From JAICXG01 sp036825615 (GTDB lineage Bacteria > Verrucomicrobiota > Verrucomicrobiia > Chthoniobacterales > UBA10450): a stretch of DNA of 64,000 bases. A program made the translations under genes and the position numbers. Under the pieces are notes generated by a model. The model ran no database searches. It was not told the origin of the DNA and saw nothing but the letters and a program-made list of their open reading frames with translations. Positions 48,163 through 57,445 of the stretch are shown here, piece by piece. The DNA is taken from the NCBI GenBank assembly GCA_036825615.1, contig DAISXY010000010.1, forward strand, positions 62,001 to 126,000, given 5' to 3'. How positions within the stretch are numbered: position 1 is the stretch's first letter; each line of letters opens with the position of its first letter.

Positions 48163-50712
48163 TTGATCCGGCAATATCTGCGCATCTTCCGCTGGCATGT
48201 CCTGCGTTATCTCGCGCGCCATCCATTACTCGCGGTCCTTAACGTTTGCACCGTCGCCCTCGGCGTCGCCCTCTATCTCGCGATCCAGGTCGCGAACCAC
48301 AGCGCCAACCGCGCCTTCGCCGCCACGGTCGATCTCGTCGCGGGTCGGGCACAGCTCGAGATCAACTCGCCCGGCGGCAACCTGCCTGACACACTCCTCC
48401 CGAAGATCGCGAATTGGCCCGGGATCGCCGCCGCCACTCCGATCGTGGAAGGTTACGTGAGCCTGCCACAATTCCCGGGCGAATATCTCGACCTGATTGG
48501 AATCGACGTTTTCACAAACGAACCGTTCCGCACATTTCAGCTCACCGACTTCAACGACAAAACCTTCGATCTCCAGAAATGGCTGCGCGAGCCGCGCACG
48601 ATTGCGCTGAGCGAAGATTTCGCCCGCGATCATCGACTGCATGAAGGCGATCGGATCGCAATCCAGCTCGATGGCAAGACCGAAACTCTGACGATCGGGT
48701 TCATCATGCGGACGAGCGGTGAAATCGCCAATGCCGATCCGCATCTCGCCGCCATGGACATCGGCTGGGCGCAGGAACTTTTTCACCGCGTTGGCACGCT
48801 CGATTCCGTTTCACTTCGCCTAACGAAAGGCGCGGATTCGAAAAAGGTTGCCGCGGAACTGCGCCGGATTGTTCCTCCGGACGTCACGGTCGCTCCACCG
48901 GCGCGGCGGAGTGAAGAGGTCAATAAAATGCTCGCCGGCTTTCAGCTAAATCTCGCCGCCATGAGCCTCGTCTCGCTTCTGGTCGGCATGTTTCTGATCT
49001 ACAACACGATTGAAGCTTCCGTCGTGCGCCGCCGGGTCGAGATCGGGATTCTGCGATCGTTAGGCGCGACCCGGAACGAGATTCGCGCGCTCTTTCTCGC
49101 CGAAGCCGCTGCCCTCGGCCTGGTTGGAATCGGGATCGGGCTGGCCGGCGGCTATTTTCTCGCCGAGGCGCTGGTGGGCACGGTCACAGAAACGATCTCC
49201 TCGCTCTATGTCCTGATCAGCGTGCGCCAGATCGTGATCGCACCGTGGATTTGGGTAAGCGCGGTTCTTCTCGGCGCAGGCTCGGTGCTCGTGGCGGCGT
49301 GGTTACCCGCGCAAGCGGCGGCGAGGAGCGATCCGATCCAGGCGCTCCATCACGGCGAACGCATTGAACGCGCGGTGCAGCTCTCGCCCGGTTGGCTGCT
49401 CGCCGGTCTTGCCACCCTCCTGCTCGCCGCCTCATTTTCGGTTCTCGCCCTCCAGATTGGTCCGGCCTGGGTCAGCTTCGCCGCGGCGTTTTGTGTTCTT
49501 GCTGGTTTTTCGCTCCTCGCCCCCGCTGTGATCTCGCGCTTCAGCCGGAACTGGAAATCACGCCACGCGGAGCCCCGGCTCGCGGCGCAAAATCTCGGAC
49601 GGGCGCTCCTCCGCAATTCCATTACGATCGCCGCGCTCGCCGCCGCCGTCGCGATGACGGTGGGGGTCGCGGTCATGGTATTTTCATTCCGGCAAACCGT
49701 GAACGACTGGATCAATCAGACGCTCGTCGCCGATCTCTTTATTGGACCGGCGGCCAACGAAGTCGCCGGTCCGACCTCCTTCATGCCGGCCGAGAGCATT
49801 CGTTTCCTGGAAAAAAATCCCGCGGTTGAAGCAGTCGACACCTTTCGCCATTTCGAGGTGCCGTTTCGCAATCAGACGATCTCACTCGCGGTGGTGCGCG
49901 GGAGTAATCGGCGCAACCTCCATTTCCTGCACGGCCGCAATGACGAGATCCTGCCGCGTTTCTATCGCGAACCGTGCGTCCTGGTCTCGGAGACGTTTTC
50001 GCGCCGCCATCACCTGCGGCAGGGCGAGAAACTCAGACTCCCCACCCCATCCGGGATCGTCGATTTCCCAATTGCCGGCGTTTACTACGACTACACGAGC
50101 GATCAGGGCACCGTCCTGCTGAGCGAGAAGAGTTTTCTCCGCTGGTGGAAGGACGACCGCATTAACAGCGTGGGCGTATTTCTCAAGAAAGGGGCGTCCG
50201 CGAAACAGCTCAAGCAGGAATTTCGAGGGCGGTTCAGCGGACGTGGCGAGTTTTCCATCTACTCGAATCGCTCGCTCCGCAGTCGGATTTTTCAGGTGTT
50301 CGATCAGACTTTCGCCGTCACCTACGTCCTGCGCACGATTGCCGTGATTGTCGCCGTCGCCGGGATTTTCCTCGGCCTAACGACTCTGGTCGCGGAACGT
50401 TCGCGCGAACTCGGTGTGCTGCGCTCGATCGGCGCCTCAGCCGCGCAAATTCGGCGGCTGCTGCTCTGGGAAAGTGCGATGATCGGACTGCTCGCCAGCG
50501 CGCTCGGGATCGCTTCCGGGCTTTGCCTCGCGCTCGTCCTCACGGGCGTGATCAATCGGGCTTATTTCGGCTGGACCATCCAGCTTGCCTTTCCCTGGCT
50601 CTCGCTGGCGTGGACACCGCTCTGGATTACTGGCGCGGCGGTCATCGCCGGCTGGATCCCGGCCTGGCGCGCGGGGCGCATCAATATTGCGGAGGCGGTG
50701 CGGAGCGAATGA
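48163..50712 (+). CDS. Fused FtsX-type ABC permease (AttF-AttG/MacB-like)
   Basis: 849 residues with two FtsX modules in one chain. There is an N-terminal TM helix, a periplasmic domain (TIALSEDFARDHRLHEGDRI) and three TMs (LVGMFLIYNTIEASVVRRRV). A second set repeats the pattern with CVLVSETFSRRHHLRQGEKL and FLGLTTLVAERSRELGVLRS. The start is TTG at 48163, 8 bases after the previous stop. The ATPase partner is not encoded beside it. The next gene overlaps by 4 bases and is AttH-like, so this corresponds to the AttEFGH-type transport system named in Agrobacterium, with E missing. Confidence 0.86.
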   Translation: MIRQYLRIFRWHVLRYLARHPLLAVLNVCTVALGVALYLAIQVANHSANRAFAATVDLVAGRAQLEINSPGGNLPDTLLPKIANWPGIAAATPIVEGYVSLPQFPGEYLDLIGIDVFTNEPFRTFQLTDFNDKTFDLQKWLREPRTIALSEDFARDHRLHEGDRIAIQLDGKTETLTIGFIMRTSGEIANADPHLAAMDIGWAQELFHRVGTLDSVSLRLTKGADSKKVAAELRRIVPPDVTVAPPARRSEEVNKMLAGFQLNLAAMSLVSLLVGMFLIYNTIEASVVRRRVEIGILRSLGATRNEIRALFLAEAAALGLVGIGIGLAGGYFLAEALVGTVTETISSLYVLISVRQIVIAPWIWVSAVLLGAGSVLVAAWLPAQAAARSDPIQALHHGERIERAVQLSPGWLLAGLATLLLAASFSVLALQIGPAWVSFAAAFCVLAGFSLLAPAVISRFSRNWKSRHAEPRLAAQNLGRALLRNSITIAALAAAVAMTVGVAVMVFSFRQTVNDWINQTLVADLFIGPAANEVAGPTSFMPAESIRFLEKNPAVEAVDTFRHFEVPFRNQTISLAVVRGSNRRNLHFLHGRNDEILPRFYREPCVLVSETFSRRHHLRQGEKLRLPTPSGIVDFPIAGVYYDYTSDQGTVLLSEKSFLRWWKDDRINSVGVFLKKGASAKQLKQEFRGRFSGRGEFSIYSNRSLRSRIFQVFDQTFAVTYVLRTIAVIVAVAGIFLGLTTLVAERSRELGVLRSIGASAAQIRRLLLWESAMIGLLASALGIASGLCLALVLTGVINRAYFGWTIQLAFPWLSLAWTPLWITGAAVIAGWIPAWRAGRINIAEAVRSE

Positions 50713-51794
50713 AAACCTCGACTATCGCGGCCGTGCTCCTGGGGATGTTCTGCATTGCTGCGGGATGGCAGCTCGCAGAGCCGGGATGGGAATACGAGTA
50801 CCCGCGTGACCATCATGCCCACCGGAATTTCAAGACCGAGTGGTGGTATTTCACCGGCAATCTGACGGACACGCGCGGAGGCCGATTTGGCTACGAGCTG
50901 ACGTTCTTTCGCCAGGGGATTCGCGCGCCTGACGAACGTGGCGGCACGACTTCACGATTCATCATCGACGATTTGAAGTTCGCTCATTTCACCATCACCG
51001 ATGTGAGCGGGAAGAAGTTTTTCTTTTACCAAAAAACGAGTCGGGGAAGTTTCGGCGAGGCGGGTTTCGACCGAGGAAGCGAGATCGCGTGGATCGATTC
51101 GTGGAATCTGCGGATGAATGCCGACGGCTCTTTCGACCTGGCGGCGGATGCGAGCGAGGCGAAAATCGATTTCCACGTGGTTCCGGCGAAGGCTCCGGTG
51201 ATTCACGGCAACGGCGGGATCAGCCAAAAAGCGGCGGGCGCGGGGCACGCGTCGCATTACTACTCGATCACGCGTCTCGCCACGACCGGCGAACTGACGA
51301 TGCGGAGCGAGCGTTTTTCGGTTCGTGGCGAGAGCTGGTTTGATCATGAATGGGCGACCAACCAACTCGCGCCCGAACAGAGCGGGTGGAACTGGGTCTC
51401 GGCGCAATTCGATGACGGGAGCGAACTGATGCTCTATGAAATGCGCCTGACGAATGGCGGGATCGACCCGGTCTCGAGCGGCACGTTCGTGCGTGCGGAC
51501 GGCAGTTCCGTTGGCCTAACGAGCGCCGACTTCAAGATGAGAGCGACCCAGTTCTGGAAAAGCAGCGCGACAAGAGCTGATTACCCGGTCGCGTGGCAGA
51601 TTGAAATACCGAAGCTCCAGCTCCAGTTCCGGATCGAGCCGGTGTTGCAGGACCAGGAGCTGGTTTTCACTCCCCTGATTTACTGGGAAGGGGCATTCGA
51701 CCTCGTTGGCGACCGGGCCGGGAAAAAAGTGCACGGGCATGGCTACCTGGAGCTGACCGGTTATGCAGCACCGCTCGGGGAGTTGAACCGTTAG
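50709..51794 (+). CDS. AttH/CrtC-like predicted secreted hydrolase (lipocalin-type fold)
   Basis: 361 residues from the ATG at 50709, which overlaps the permease stop (ATGA). A signal peptide (TIAAVLLGMFCIAAGWQLA) precedes the COG5621/hydroxyneurosporene-synthase-like domain, with family blocks HRNFKTEWWYFTGNL, FTITDVSGKKFFFYQ, GHASHYYSITRLATTG and SWFDHEWATNQL. Proteins of this kind recur next to FtsX-type permeases. They may bind or process a lipid-like cargo. True hydratase activity on carotenoids is unlikely here because no carotenoid genes are near. The stop TAG lies in CCGTTAGGC, a one-base variant of the dispersed word. Confidence 0.85.
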   Translation: MKTSTIAAVLLGMFCIAAGWQLAEPGWEYEYPRDHHAHRNFKTEWWYFTGNLTDTRGGRFGYELTFFRQGIRAPDERGGTTSRFIIDDLKFAHFTITDVSGKKFFFYQKTSRGSFGEAGFDRGSEIAWIDSWNLRMNADGSFDLAADASEAKIDFHVVPAKAPVIHGNGGISQKAAGAGHASHYYSITRLATTGELTMRSERFSVRGESWFDHEWATNQLAPEQSGWNWVSAQFDDGSELMLYEMRLTNGGIDPVSSGTFVRADGSSVGLTSADFKMRATQFWKSSATRADYPVAWQIEIPKLQLQFRIEPVLQDQELVFTPLIYWEGAFDLVGDRAGKKVHGHGYLELTGYAAPLGELNR

Positions 51795-51810
51795 GCGAAG
51801 CAAAAGCTCT

Positions 51811-51972
51811 GTCATCCAGAGGCTGGCGAAGCGCGCCGAGGGGCCTCGCAGTCGCAGAATGCGCGTGCGTGAAACTAAAAGGCGCTGGGCTGGCACGGGC
51901 GTCGCGTGTCGTTCCAAATCCCAATATTGCAGGTGCGAGGTCCCTCGCCGTCCTCCGGCGGCTCGGGATGAC
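51811..51972. repeat. Palindromic interspersed repeat, GC-rich subtype
   Basis: The arm near 51811-51850 (GTCATCCAGAGGCTGGCGAA, then CGCCGAGGGGCCTCGC) and the arm at 51935-51972 (GCGAGGTCCCTCGCCGTCCT, then CGGGATGAC) are inverted. A further partial copy (CCCGGGATGACAG) lies near 51990. They occupy the gap between the AttH-like gene and the end of rpmH. Confidence 0.75.
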
Positions 51973-52030
51973 GCAATGGGAGCGGCGGCCCGGGATGACA
52001 GAGAGCCGGAGGCGGCTCGGAAAGAGTGGC

Positions 52031-52204
52031 CTAAGCTTTCGTATGCCGGGCGAAGGGAATTTCCACGCCTTTCGGCAGGAGTCGTTTGCGACCGCGCTGA
52101 CGACGCCGCGCGAGCGTGGCCCGGCCACCTTTGGTGCTCATGCGGGCACGAAAACCGTGCTGCTGTTTGCGGGTCCGTTTTGACGGTTGATAGGTGCGCT
52201 TCAT
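52031..52204 (-). CDS. rpmH: 50S ribosomal protein L34
   Basis: A 57-residue protein translated from the ATG at 52204. It begins MKRTYQPSKRTRKQQHGFRA, contains RMSTKGGRATLARRRQRGRK and ends in a short extension (LLPKGVEIPFARHTKA). This is an unmistakable L34, with about ten extra C-terminal residues compared with E. coli. L34 binds 23S rRNA domain I. Usually rnpA and yidC follow rpmH near the replication origin. Here the downstream side holds only repeats and a convergent gene. A strong promoter lies 30 bases upstream. Confidence 0.95.
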   Translation of the reverse strand: MKRTYQPSKRTRKQQHGFRARMSTKGGRATLARRRQRGRKRLLPKGVEIPFARHTKA

Positions 52205-52234
52205 AGGAAAATCGGCTCGCGGGAGGGGGTGCCT

Positions 52235-52262
52235 ACTCTAGGGGCCCGGACCGCTTTGTCAA
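52235..52262 (-). promoter_or_regulatory. Promoter of rpmH
   Basis: On the minus strand a perfect TTGACA (52262-52257) is followed after 16 bases by TAGAGT (52240-52235), about 30 bases before the rpmH ATG. It is the best -35 box seen on this strand. Confidence 0.65.
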
Positions 52263-52320
52263 TGCTGGCCCGACATGCGGATTGCCTCGGGCGGGCGAAT
52301 ATGGAATAACGGTTTTGCAC

Positions 52321-52800
52321 ATGGATAACATCGTCATCGAACCGGCGATCGCAGAAGACCTCGACGAGCTTTCCAGCCTGCTCGGCGAATTGTTTTCCGA
52401 AGAGAGCGATTTCCGGCCGGACAAGGACAAGCAATTGCGCGGGCTGCGCCTGATTTTCGAGCAGCCGAACCGCGGCCGCGTTTTTGTCCTGCGGCGCGAC
52501 CACTCCATCGTCGGGATGATCAACCTCCTCTTTACCATCAGCACCGCGGAGGGAGGTTTTGTGATTTTGCTCGAGGACCTTGTCGTCCATAAGGAATACC
52601 GCGGCGAAGGCTACGGCTCGATGCTGCTCGAATACGCGATCAATTTCGCCAAGCAGAAGAATTTTCGCCGCATCACCCTCCTGACCGATCGGCCCGAGTT
52701 GCGCTCGCAAAATTTCTTCCGCAAACACGGCTTCTACGAATCGCCGATGTTGCCGATGCGTTTGCTCCTGTCGCCGCAGAACCAGCGCGACCCGCTGTAA
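52321..52800 (+). CDS. GNAT-family N-acetyltransferase
   Basis: 159 residues from the ATG at 52321. The GNAT fold is evident: an N-terminal strand-helix (IVIEPAIAEDLDELSSLLGE), central strands (ILLEDLVVHKEYRGEGYGSM) with the acetyl-CoA pyrophosphate loop in YRGEGYGS, and the C-terminal half (RITLLTDRPELRSQNFFRKH) with the Asn-x-x-x-x-Lys-x-Gly-Phe ending. The acetyl acceptor is unknown. It is divergent from rpmH and shares that short promoter region. Confidence 0.88.
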   Translation: MDNIVIEPAIAEDLDELSSLLGELFSEESDFRPDKDKQLRGLRLIFEQPNRGRVFVLRRDHSIVGMINLLFTISTAEGGFVILLEDLVVHKEYRGEGYGSMLLEYAINFAKQKNFRRITLLTDRPELRSQNFFRKHGFYESPMLPMRLLLSPQNQRDPL

Positions 52801-52840
52801 AAGCTTTCAGAAGCGGAATCTCTTTGCGGCGCGAGGGCGC

Positions 52841-52904
52841 GCCGGCTCCAGGGCCTGGGATTGGACCCGCGATATCTGAAGGCCGTTCCGGCGTTGGAGC
52901 CGGC
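52841..52904. repeat. 10-bp stem inverted repeat
   Basis: GCCGGCTCCA (52841-52850) and TGGAGCCGGC (52895-52904) are perfect inverted copies, 44 bases apart, in the 179-base gap between the GNAT gene and the site-2 protease gene. It could form a weak terminator-like hairpin. No other feature is seen in this gap except one TCGTTAGGC word at 52952. Confidence 0.55.
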
Positions 52905-52979
52905 CTGCCCTCAGGCCGCGCAATCGCGAGCTGAGTTTTAGAATCGCGCGGTCGTTAGGCCCGCCTCTGCGATCGCCTG

Positions 52980-53750
52980 ATGCAGATGCCGTCGCTCGCG
53001 CTATCTTGCTCGATGCCGACACAGGGTGGTTCCATTCGCCTCTTCCGCTTCGCCGGGGTCGAGGTGTTCTTGCACTGGTCGTGGTTCCTGGTCGCGATCT
53101 ACGAGGTGCAGGTCTGGCGCTCGATGTTTTCCTCGCCGGTGTGGGCGGTGCTGCTTTATGTCGGGCTTTTCGTCCTTGTGACCATGCACGAATTTGGCCA
53201 CGCACTCGCTTGCCGGCAGGTCGGCGGGATTGCCGATCGGATCGTCCTCTGGCCACTGGGCGGGATCGCGTTCGTTAGGCCGCCCCAGCGTGCCGGCGCC
53301 ATGCTCTGGAGCATCGCGGCCGGGCCGCTCGTGAATGTCTTGCTTGCTCCCATTCTCACCTTCATCCTCCACACTGCCGCCCGCGCCGGGTGGCACGAGG
53401 TAAATCGCGACGCCTATCTCACCCTCCTCTGGCTCTGGCGTATCAATCTCGGCCTCCTGTTTTTTAATCTCCTGCCGATTTATCCGCTCGATGGCGGACA
53501 AATTCTGCGCGCCGTGCTCTGGTTCCCGCTCGGCCCGATCCGCAGCCTCTTTATCGCAACCGGGATTGGGTTTGCCGGCGGCATCGGCCTCGGCCTGCTC
53601 GCGTTTTGGCAACAATCGCTCTGGATCGGCATTCTGGCGTTCTTCCTTCTCAGCCAGGCAATGGTGGGCTGGCGCCAGGCACAAATTCTGAAATTGCAGG
53701 CGGCCGAAGCGGAAGGCGCGCGCCTGCCGCAAGACAAACCGGTGTTTTAG
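52980..53750 (+). CDS. Site-2-protease family (M50) membrane metalloprotease
   Basis: 256 residues with five or six membrane segments. The zinc motif HEFGHAL lies in the second (VLVTMHEFGHALACR), and the third ligand is in LPIYPLDGGQ. The overall layout is the compact SREBP-cleaving-enzyme type without PDZ or CBS domain. Such enzymes cut membrane-bound regulators inside the bilayer. A possible client is the single-pass anti-sigma factor encoded at 57 kb, but no linkage proves it. The segment around FVRPPQ uses GTT-AGG within the dispersed word, a third reading frame of that motif. Confidence 0.86.
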   Translation: MQMPSLALSCSMPTQGGSIRLFRFAGVEVFLHWSWFLVAIYEVQVWRSMFSSPVWAVLLYVGLFVLVTMHEFGHALACRQVGGIADRIVLWPLGGIAFVRPPQRAGAMLWSIAAGPLVNVLLAPILTFILHTAARAGWHEVNRDAYLTLLWLWRINLGLLFFNLLPIYPLDGGQILRAVLWFPLGPIRSLFIATGIGFAGGIGLGLLAFWQQSLWIGILAFFLLSQAMVGWRQAQILKLQAAEAEGARLPQDKPVF

Positions 53751-56446
53751 GGCGACGGCTTTTCCATCCAGGCCTTCAACTGCGGCACGAGTCGCTTCTT
53801 GAATTCGGCCCGAAACCCGATCTCATCTACCGCCTTCGCGACCGCGCGAGCAGCTGAAGCCGGCAGATTTTTCTTTGCGTATTCTTCCAAAACTTGCGCC
53901 TTTTCCGGTTCAGCCCAGAAGGTGAAAAGCCCCGGGACGAACTGGTCAATTCCCTCCGCGTCCTGTTTCCCGAGTAACGCTTTCATGTGTGCCTGAGCGA
54001 AATCCCAGACGAGGCCGGGATGTTCTCCATAGCGCGCTGCATAACCGGGGAGGAAGGCCGCACGACTGGTCGGCAGCTCATCCGTAAGCGCGATCGCCAG
54101 CGTTCGTGGAAGCAGAGCCGGATCTATCGCCCTGGCCAGGGCTTCGTAGATGTACTGCTTCTCTTCAACGCTGGTCGTCTTGAGGCCGAGTTGATGCAGC
54201 TTTTCCCATGTCGCGGCGTCCGCATAACGACCGACGATCTCGAAAATGACCGGGCGCAAATCGGGCGCCACGACGGAAGGATCAGAAAGATATTGATCGA
54301 AACGAGAGCGGCAGCCGGCGATGACATCGGAGTCGTTCAGAAATCCGAGGCCGCGAATCAGCGAAGCGCGGAGCATGCCGCGATCGAGCGGTTCATCCGC
54401 TTTTGGTTCCCAGCCGGTTCGGTCGAAGGCCGGCCGGAGGAGGACGCGCGCATATTGCTGGAAACGCGGCCGGAACGGTTCGTTGGCGAGGAGCCGATTC
54501 ACAAACAGCAGGCTGTCGATAATCTGATCGTAAACCGCCAGCTGATCATCGTTCAGCAATTGATTGGCGAGCCCAAGATAATGGGAAAGCGGCTTGCGGT
54601 TCGCCTCGACCAAGGCCCAGGCATCGCTCAGCAGGTTAACTCGATCGGCCTCCGATAACCGCTCGAGCTGCCCCAGGAGCAGCTTCCATGAGCCTTCGTC
54701 ATACTCGACCCGGTAATAGCCGGAATCGGCGACATTAAGCTTAATCGCATTGTCGTCGGGTAATTCGTCCGGCAAATCCGCCTCCTCGTCCCGGAGGAGA
54801 AAACCATTCGTCGCCGGTTGTCTCTGGGTTACGTAGGTGAGCGGGACCTGCCATTGCTCGGCTGGCGGATTGGGAAAGTGAACCGTGAAGCGCTCCTGTT
54901 TGAGGTGAATGGTTCTGCCGTCGCGCTGCACTTCCACGACTGGAAATCCCGGCTGCTCCGTCCATGCCGGCGCGATCTCGCCGACCGGCTTACCCGAGAC
55001 TTCGGTCAGCGCCTCCCAGAGATCGGCCGTGGTCGTGCTGGAATACTTGTGTGCCGCGATGTATCTGCGGATGCCATCGCGGAAAACATTTTCGCCGAGA
55101 AAACTCTCGAGCATGCGCAGGATCGACATTCCCTTGCGATAGGTAATTTCATCAAATGTGTTCTCCGCCTCCGCTTCCGTCGTTACCGGTTGCTGCACCG
55201 GATGGGTGGTCGATCGCGCATCCGACTGCATCGCTGTATCCTTTGGGAAGCCGATCCGCCGGCTCGGGTCGCGCGAGACGCTGCGGCGAAACCATTCGTG
55301 CCATTCGGGATTGAAATGATCGGTGCATTTCGCGCCCATCCAGGAGGCGAATCCTTCATTCAGCCAAATGTTGTCCCACCACGCCATCGTGACGAGATCT
55401 CCAAACCATTGGTGCGCCATTTCGTGCGCGACCACCGCGAAGATGGTTTGCTTTGTGTTAGCCGATGAGCGTTGCGGGTCGAAGAGCAGAGCCGATTCGA
55501 AAAAGGTGATCCCGCCCCAGTTCTCCATCGCACCGCCAAAACCGCCGGGGATGGCAATCAGATCGAGCTTCGGGAGCGGATAAGCCACGCCAAAGTAGTC
55601 GTTGTAGTAATGCAGAATCTTCGCCGCGCTCTCGAGCGCGTAACGGCCCATCTCCGCTTTTCCTTTCGTCGCGACGACGCGCAGTTTCACGCCATCCTGT
55701 TCGCTTTCGATCGTCTCCAACTCGCCGGCACAAAGCACGACGAGATAGCTCGCCATCGAAGGCGTTTGCGCGAAGCAAACGACTTTGGTGTTCGCGCGGC
55801 CGGGGTCACCGCCCCCGGCCACAGGGGTTTCCTCCTCGATCGGCATGTTGGAAACCGCGACGAAATTTTTCGGCACGACCGCGCTGAGCCGAAAGCGCGC
55901 GCGAAAACTCGGCTCGTCCCAGCAGGGGAACATTCTGCGGGCAGCGGTCGCCTCGAATTGCGTCCCGATCATTGTCTTCTTCTCTTTTGTCCCGCGCTCC
56001 TGATAGCGCGCATAAAAGAGACCCTGTCCTTGAGGATTAATCTTGCCGCTGAACTTGAGGGTAAGCTGGTGCGCCCCCGCCGCCGCCTCGTTAGGCAACG
56101 TCAGTGTCAAAGTCTGCTCGCCTGGCTCCAGGCTGATCGCTTCTTTCGGGAGCGATTTTCCATCGAATGAAGCAAACGCAATTTCGATTTCGAGCGCGTT
56201 CAGAACCAGGCGCGTCACCGGTTTGGCGATTTCGATTGTGACGGTTTCTTCGCCGGTGAAGGTAAGCTTCTCGAGGTTCGGCTCGATCCGGATCGCGTAT
56301 TCCGTTGGCCGGACTTCTTTCGGCAGCTTTCCCGGTGTGCTCGCGAAGCTGAACTTGTCCTCCGCCTGCACCGCGGAGAGGAAAAGCAAAAGAAACCCGG
56401 CAGCCAGACAAAAACGCAGGCGTGAAATCGGACGACTGGGCTGCAT
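53747..56446 (-). CDS. pepN: Exported M1-family aminopeptidase
   Basis: About 899 residues with a signal peptide (LRFCLAAGFLLLFLSAVQAE). The gluzincin core has GAMENWGGITFFE for the substrate N-terminus and, about residue 340, HEMAHQWFGDLVTMAWWDNI with NEGFASW, which gives the zinc ligands His-x3-His and a Glu 18 residues on. A C-terminal alpha-helical ERAP1-like domain completes the normal length. It trims N-terminal residues from peptides in the periplasm or outside. Part of a five-gene minus-strand group with an ECF sigma factor. A short stretch (VAGGGDPGRANTK) corresponds to the 2.4-kb repeat word and may be an insertion. Confidence 0.92.
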   Translation of the reverse strand: MQPSRPISRLRFCLAAGFLLLFLSAVQAEDKFSFASTPGKLPKEVRPTEYAIRIEPNLEKLTFTGEETVTIEIAKPVTRLVLNALEIEIAFASFDGKSLPKEAISLEPGEQTLTLTLPNEAAAGAHQLTLKFSGKINPQGQGLFYARYQERGTKEKKTMIGTQFEATAARRMFPCWDEPSFRARFRLSAVVPKNFVAVSNMPIEEETPVAGGGDPGRANTKVVCFAQTPSMASYLVVLCAGELETIESEQDGVKLRVVATKGKAEMGRYALESAAKILHYYNDYFGVAYPLPKLDLIAIPGGFGGAMENWGGITFFESALLFDPQRSSANTKQTIFAVVAHEMAHQWFGDLVTMAWWDNIWLNEGFASWMGAKCTDHFNPEWHEWFRRSVSRDPSRRIGFPKDTAMQSDARSTTHPVQQPVTTEAEAENTFDEITYRKGMSILRMLESFLGENVFRDGIRRYIAAHKYSSTTTADLWEALTEVSGKPVGEIAPAWTEQPGFPVVEVQRDGRTIHLKQERFTVHFPNPPAEQWQVPLTYVTQRQPATNGFLLRDEEADLPDELPDDNAIKLNVADSGYYRVEYDEGSWKLLLGQLERLSEADRVNLLSDAWALVEANRKPLSHYLGLANQLLNDDQLAVYDQIIDSLLFVNRLLANEPFRPRFQQYARVLLRPAFDRTGWEPKADEPLDRGMLRASLIRGLGFLNDSDVIAGCRSRFDQYLSDPSVVAPDLRPVIFEIVGRYADAATWEKLHQLGLKTTSVEEKQYIYEALARAIDPALLPRTLAIALTDELPTSRAAFLPGYAARYGEHPGLVWDFAQAHMKALLGKQDAEGIDQFVPGLFTFWAEPEKAQVLEEYAKKNLPASAARAVAKAVDEIGFRAEFKKRLVPQLKAWMEKPSP

Positions 56447-56472
56447 TCGCAAACTAATCGCGCGCCGGTGCC

Positions 56473-56922
56473 TTACTGCGCGACCAGCAGGAGCAACAAC
56501 TGCCCGGCTCCGATCTGCGGGCCTCGGATGACGAGCGGGCTGCTCCTGTTCAGGGTCGCGTCGGTTTCGAGCAAGAGCTGCCGATCCTGATAGAGCTTGA
56601 GATGCACCTTATAGCCATTCCCGGTTGCGCCACGCGAATCGACGTGGAGGGAAAAATGTTTGCTCCGCGCCAGCCAGTCCTCCTGCCCGCTCCGGAGCGT
56701 CTTGCCGGACTCACCGATGATATCGAAATGATTATAGCCAAAGGTGCGACGGAGGGTGCCGTGGAGACGATGCATCGGCGGCGGCAATCCCATTCGCGGC
56801 TGCGGCCGGTTCGTCGCCATGACCAATCCGCTCCAGACGCGCTCGCCCGGCCGCGCTTCGACGGAGATCGCGCCTAACGATACCAGGAGCGTGACCAGAA
56901 GCAGGAGGAAGCGCCGGCCCAT
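56473..56922 (-). CDS. Exported protein of unknown function in the ECF operon
   Basis: 149 residues. A signal peptide (RFLLLLVTLLVSLGAISVEA) precedes a compact, basic domain (LHGTLRRTFGYNHFDIIGES; KVHLKLYQDRQLLLETDATL) that looks beta-rich. No family is recognised. It starts 4 bases after the anti-sigma gene and ends 20 bases before the aminopeptidase gene, so it is in the same transcript. It might be a sensor partner or a target of the sigma system. Confidence 0.7.
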   Translation of the reverse strand: MGRRFLLLLVTLLVSLGAISVEARPGERVWSGLVMATNRPQPRMGLPPPMHRLHGTLRRTFGYNHFDIIGESGKTLRSGQEDWLARSKHFSLHVDSRGATGNGYKVHLKLYQDRQLLLETDATLNRSSPLVIRGPQIGAGQLLLLLVAQ

Positions 56923-56926
56923 CCTG

Positions 56927-57445
56927 CTATTTCGCCGCGTACTCCGGCGGCAGCGATTTCAACCCGTCAACCCAAAGCACGGTGACGTGATCGTCTTTTG
57001 TCTGAAAAATTGAGACGGTTGCGTGCGGTCCCGCGCCGGGATCCACCTTCGCGTTGAGAATTTGGGTGAGATACTGCGACTGCTCCACCGGCGGCGACTG
57101 GCGCATGACGAAAAAGGTGCAGACGGCAAAGATCGCGAGCGACGTCGCGCCCACCCAGACAAGGCGCGGAATCGTCCACCAGGTCTCGCGCAGTCGCGGC
57201 CGCGCGCCGGCAGCATCCCCCGTCTCCGCGCCGATTCGTTCCCGCAGTTGATGCTGGAAAAATTCCTCGTTTCCCATCGGGAGCGGCTGCAATTCCTGCC
57301 TGAGCAGCCTCCGGAGCTTCTGCGCCTCGCGTTTCTCCGCCTCGGCCGTCACCCGGTTCTCGAGCGAAGCCTCAAACTCCGCCCGCTCCGCCGGGCTGAG
57401 CTGATCGTCGATCCAGGCGGTCCACTTTTCCTCAAACGTTCTCAT
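56927..57445 (-). CDS. Putative single-pass anti-sigma factor
   Basis: 172 residues from the ATG at 57445 (another at 57451). The N-terminal cytoplasmic part (FEEKWTAWIDDQLSPAERAE) resembles anti-sigma domains of the RsiW/RseA kind but lacks a zinc HxxxCxxC motif. A membrane helix (LVWVGATSLAIFAVCTFFVM) follows, then a periplasmic domain of about 60 residues. It overlaps the end of the sigma factor gene by 14 bases, the usual arrangement for a sigma/anti-sigma pair. The assignment rests on context plus topology. Confidence 0.72.
   Translation of the reverse strand: MRTFEEKWTAWIDDQLSPAERAEFEASLENRVTAEAEKREAQKLRRLLRQELQPLPMGNEEFFQHQLRERIGAETGDAAGARPRLRETWWTIPRLVWVGATSLAIFAVCTFFVMRQSPPVEQSQYLTQILNAKVDPGAGPHATVSIFQTKDDHVTVLWVDGLKSLPPEYAAK

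Noticed and set aside
46811..48226. Minus-strand open frame of 471 codons
   Set aside because: Antisense to the GDSL hydrolase, whose catalytic blocks are intact. No domain is recognised.
51667..52128. Minus-strand frame after rpmH that could have been rnpA
   Set aside because: It lacks the RnpA RNR motif and is mostly translated repeat sequence.
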